A DNA stretch of 8,412 nucleotides from 1-14-0-10-37-14 sp037130845 (GTDB lineage Bacteria; Patescibacteriota; Patescibacteriia; Patescibacteriales; Patescibacteriaceae), in NCBI GenBank assembly GCA_037130845.1, contig JBAXSE010000033.1, forward strand, positions 1-8,412. The letters run 5' to 3'. The stretch's first letter is position 1, and each line of letters starts with the position of its first letter. Below are positions 6,493 through 8,412 of this stretch, in pieces. A program made the translations under genes and the position numbers. Under the pieces are notes generated by a model, which was not told the origin of the DNA, made no database searches, and saw only the letters and a program-made list of their open reading frames with translations.

Positions 6493-6508
6493 GCCGTTTT
6501 TACAAATT

Positions 6509-6541
6509 AAGGAGATCTCCGGGAGTACCGGAGATAAATAC
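6509..6541 (+). promoter_or_regulatory. SD-hairpin leader element, copy C
   Basis: AAGGAG (6509-6514) directly abuts a perfect 8-bp stem, ATCTCCGG (6515-6522) with CCGGAGAT (6528-6535), loop GAGTA. Eight nucleotides (AAATACAG) separate the stem from ATG6544. Two GGAG motifs compete. The upstream one is free when the stem forms and is then brought to a normal distance from the AUG; the downstream one (6530-6533) is buried in the stem and exposed when it opens. The promoter just upstream places this element in the mRNA leader. Confidence 0.65.
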
Positions 6542-6543
6542 AG

Positions 6544-8118
6544 ATGGATTATCTCAAAATAGGCAAAGCGACAGATTTGACCGGTAAGGAATACAAACTT
6601 TACCGTTTTTTGGAAATGCTGCCCGGCATCTTGTCTTGGGGCACTTTGATTATTCTGGTTATCTTTTCATACTTCCAGCCGGTTTGGGTGGCAGTGTTTA
6701 TTATCTTGTTCAATATCTATTGGCTGCTGCTGGTGGCCTATCTGGCTATCCATCTGGTTGCCTCTTTCCGCGCCTTGCGAAAAAATGAGAAGGTGGATTG
6801 GCAGACGCGTTGTTCTGAATTAGAGTCTCGTGAATTTAAGATAAAAAATATTGATGGTTCAGTGACAACCAAGGCTATGGCCTGGACTGATCTGTGGCAA
6901 GTGGTGATCATGCCGACCTTGAACGAAGATTATGCCGTGTTCAAGACCACGCTTAATGCCTTGATGGCGGATCAGTATCCCAAGGATCGGATGATCATCG
7001 TCCTGGCTATCGAAGAGCGGGGAGGCGCTGAGGTTAAGGCAACGGCCGAGCGGATTAAAGAAGAATTCGGCAATAAATTCGGCCGCATGATTATTGCTAT
7101 GCATCCGGATGGTATTGTCGGCGAATTGAAAGGCAAAGGAGCCAATCAATCCTGGGCGGCCAAGGAGCTCAAGGCGCGCATTATCGATCCGGAAGGGCTG
7201 GACTATGACGCGATCTTGGTCAGCGTCTTTGATATCGATACTGTTGTCTATCCCGGCTACTTTCATAATCTGACCTGGCGCTTTTTCCATGCCGAACATC
7301 CGCATCGTTCCAGCTATCAGCCGATTCCTGTTTATAATAATAATATCTGGCAGGCGCCTTTCTTCGCCCGCATCGCCGCCTTTTCCAATACATTCTGGCA
7401 GATGATGTTGCAGATCCGCGAAGAGAAATTGGCCACCTATAGTTCGCACTCAATGACCTGGCGCACACTGTCGGAAATCGGTTTTTGGAGCCCTAAGATG
7501 GTATCCGAGGACAGCCGCATCTTTTTCCATTCTTTCTTTTTTTATAACGGCGACTATCGCGTCGAGCCTTTGCATTTTCCGGTGTCGATGGATGCGGTGA
7601 TGGACAAGAATATTTTGCGTTCTGCCTCAAATCTGTACAAGCAACAGCGGCGCTGGGGCTGGGGAGTGGAAAACGTGCCCTATCTCATTTTTAATACTAT
7701 CAAACATTGGAAGACTATCCCTAAGAAGAAGGCGATCTATCAGATTAGCGTGCAGATCCACGGCTTCCATAGTTGGGCGACCAACGCCTTGATTATCGCC
7801 TTGATCGGCCGCATGCCCTTGTGGTTGGGTGGGAGCCATTTTACCTCAAGCGTCTTGAGCACTAATCTGCCGATTATCAGTCAGAATCTGATGAACCTGG
7901 CCATGGTTGGTATGCTGTTGTCAGCGGTCGTCTCGATGTTGCTGTTGCCGCCCAAGCCCAAGAACTTCCCTTTCTGGAAGCATATCCAAGTGTTCTTGGA
8001 GTGGGCCTTCTTGCCGGTCGCTATCGTCATCTTTGGCGCCGTGCCTGGATTAGAAGCGCAAACCAGATTGATGTTCGGCAAATACATGGGCTTCTGGGTG
8101 ACGCCGAAGAAGCGCTAA
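6544..8118 (+). CDS. Membrane glycosyltransferase, GT2-like with QxxRW
   Basis: A 524-residue inner-membrane glycosyltransferase of the cellulose synthase/hyaluronan synthase-like GT2 group. It would transfer sugars from nucleotide-sugar donors on the cytoplasmic side, possibly extruding the glycan. Two membrane helices come first (about 28-44, 47-74). The GT-A domain contains 'VVIMPTLNED' (120-129), 'GKGANQSW' (197-204), the DxD Asp230-Ile-Asp232, 'SEDSR' with Glu322/Asp323 as the catalytic acid region, and Q367QRRW371, the QxxRW motif of processive enzymes. Three C-terminal helices follow (about 413-431, 449-468, 484-504). No PilZ domain is present. Donor and product cannot be read from sequence; an exopolysaccharide or surface glycan is likely. 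It has its own promoter and leader C, so it is separate from the ATPase-DUF1361 unit. An alternative is a non-processive lipid-linked glycosyltransferase of the same fold. Confidence 0.87.
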   Translation: MDYLKIGKATDLTGKEYKLYRFLEMLPGILSWGTLIILVIFSYFQPVWVAVFIILFNIYWLLLVAYLAIHLVASFRALRKNEKVDWQTRCSELESREFKIKNIDGSVTTKAMAWTDLWQVVIMPTLNEDYAVFKTTLNALMADQYPKDRMIIVLAIEERGGAEVKATAERIKEEFGNKFGRMIIAMHPDGIVGELKGKGANQSWAAKELKARIIDPEGLDYDAILVSVFDIDTVVYPGYFHNLTWRFFHAEHPHRSSYQPIPVYNNNIWQAPFFARIAAFSNTFWQMMLQIREEKLATYSSHSMTWRTLSEIGFWSPKMVSEDSRIFFHSFFFYNGDYRVEPLHFPVSMDAVMDKNILRSASNLYKQQRRWGWGVENVPYLIFNTIKHWKTIPKKKAIYQISVQIHGFHSWATNALIIALIGRMPLWLGGSHFTSSVLSTNLPIISQNLMNLAMVGMLLSAVVSMLLLPPKPKNFPFWKHIQVFLEWAFLPVAIVIFGAVPGLEAQTRLMFGKYMGFWVTPKKR

Positions 8119-8125
8119 CAATTTT

Positions 8126-8148
8126 ATCCCGGAGTACTCGTCCGGGAT
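8126..8148 (+). other. Hairpin at the 3' end of the glycosyltransferase gene
   Basis: ATCCCGGA (8126-8133) and TCCGGGAT (8141-8148) form a perfect 8-bp stem with a 7-nt loop GTACTCG, starting 8 nt after the stop. No T tract follows (CTGCTAG), so termination would be non-canonical; protection of the mRNA 3' end or processing is equally possible. It carries GGAGTAC (8131-8137) and the ATC...GAT base seen in the leader hairpins. Confidence 0.5.
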
Positions 8149-8270
8149 CTGCTAGAAGTAGTAATATCTATTTACTGCAAAAAGATAATGTTGCTACTTT
8201 GTATTTGATATATCTTTAGCTTTCTTCTTGATTATTTTGGGTAAATCATTTATTCGCAGCGGATTGCCAG

Positions 8271-8296
8271 ATCCCTGCCTGCGTAGGGATAAAATG
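8271..8296 (+). promoter_or_regulatory. Leader-like hairpin, copy G
   Basis: ATCCCTGC (8271-8278) pairs with GTAGGGAT (8283-8290), including one G-U pair, closing a CTGC loop. AAAATG follows, with an ATG at 8294. The layout (AG, then ATC-stem-GAT, then an A-rich tail and a start codon) matches leader B, but the upstream SD is missing (CCAG). The downstream frame is only 22 codons. Confidence 0.4.
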
Positions 8297-8362
8297 CGTA
8301 TTGGAGACCGCAAGCGGTTTTATTTGAAATTTTTTAACAGCAATCCCTTTCCCGAGGGATGA
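8294..8362 (+). CDS. Possible 22-residue peptide bracketed by hairpins
   Basis: ATG8294 directly follows leader-like hairpin G and opens a 22-residue frame beginning MRIGDRKRFYLKFF and ending FPEG. Its TGA is fused to the base of another hairpin (8345-8360). The product is basic and aromatic, loosely like the peptide at 2840. A terminator-like hairpin (8305-8325) lies inside it, so it could be an attenuator leader peptide for the gene at 8402. There is no good SD and no run of one amino acid typical of attenuation. No homolog is recognised; chance is possible. Confidence 0.25.
   Translation: MRIGDRKRFYLKFFNSNPFPEG
8305..8325 (+). terminator. Weak terminator or attenuator candidate
   Basis: AGACCG and CGGTTT can pair (six pairs, one G-U) around CAAG, followed by a T-rich TATTT. 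The stem is short and overlaps the 22-codon frame. It could end read-through from the glycosyltransferase or attenuate the gene at 8402. Confidence 0.35.
8345..8362 (+). other. Hairpin ending in a stop codon, copy H
   Basis: ATCCCT pairs with AGGGAT (through 8360) around TTCCCG, and TGA starts at the last base (8360-8362). The same GGGATGA layout occurs at the NYN stop (3534-3540). Confidence 0.4.
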
Positions 8363-8375
8363 ATAAGTTCAGATA

Positions 8376-8404
8376 CATTTTGGACTCCGAAGGAGTACAA
8401 AATG
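8376..8404 (+). promoter_or_regulatory. Hairpin sequestering SD and AUG of the 8402 gene
   Basis: CATTTTG (8376-8382) pairs with CAAAATG (8398-8404), and ACTCC (8384-8388) with GGAGT (8392-8396), leaving one G/A mismatch and a GAA loop. The 3' arm contains both the SD AAGGAG and the AUG, spaced 6 nt apart. Folding would block ribosome entry, as in RNA thermometers and translational riboswitches. What would open it is unknown. Confidence 0.55.
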
Positions 8405-8412
8405 TTCAATCT
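8402..8412 (+). CDS. Start of a gene running off the window
   Basis: ATG8402 stands 6 nt after GGAG in AAGGAGTACAAA, the best-placed SD in the window, and opens Met-Phe-Asn before the sequence ends. Nothing can be said of the product. The start is supported by the SD and by the dedicated hairpin around it. Confidence 0.5.

Noticed and set aside
6859..7449. 196-codon open frame on the minus strand
   Set aside because: It is antisense to the glycosyltransferase catalytic domain, whose motifs are unmistakable in the sense frame.
8228..8256. Possible promoter (TTGATT...TATTCG) before hairpin G
   Set aside because: The spacing is right, but the -10 matches only 3 of 6 positions.
2644..8412. CRISPR array
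   Set aside because: The recurring hairpins are dispersed, differ in sequence and have no regular spacers; no cas gene is present.

Overview
The window looks like chromosomal DNA of an uncultivated Patescibacteria/CPR bacterium, most likely of the Parcubacteria type. This is inference: the standard genetic code works throughout, several starts have weak Shine-Dalgarno (SD) sequences, and the genes (short-leader pseudopilin, TraD/VirD4-like ATPase with a C-terminal zinc ribbon, a companion membrane protein ending in a 'VEELATLWHLP' segment, DUF1361 protein, QxxRW glycosyltransferase) are combinations I associate with that group. No marker gene in the window fixes the lineage.

Layout, all genes on the + strand. 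(1) 58-1131: type IV (pseudo)pilin whose C-terminal half is a LamG/concanavalin A-like domain, closed by a 14-bp terminator. (2) 1273-2643: membrane-anchored protein that I take to be the N-terminal partner of a conjugation-type ATPase. (3) 2644-3745: AT-richer stretch holding a NYN/LabA-type putative RNase (3028-3540) and two palindromes; it separates the partner gene from the ATPase. (4) 3746-5659: TraD/VirD4-like ATPase with zinc ribbon and Pro/Ala-rich tail, followed after 6 nt by (5) 5666-6451, a DUF1361 membrane protein. (6) 6544-8118: membrane GT2 glycosyltransferase with its own promoter. (7) 8119-8412: noncoding DNA dense in hairpins, leading to the first codons of a gene at 8402. Together the genes point to the cell envelope: surface pilus/adhesin, DNA-translocation-type ATPase, and glycan synthesis or export at the membrane.

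The most unusual content is between the genes. Three leaders (2799-2831, 3706-3737, 6509-6541) share one design: an SD (NNGGAG), directly abutting a hairpin whose stem differs between copies, followed by GAUAAAUAC and then a start codon. Related hairpins with an AUC...GAU base, or carrying the heptamer GGAGTAC, sit just before starts or at stops of most genes in the window. Two of them contain the stop codon in the same GGGAUGA context, and one (8376-8404) base-pairs both the SD and the AUG of the last gene. I do not recognise this as a named RNA family; it is the best candidate here for an undescribed regulatory system.
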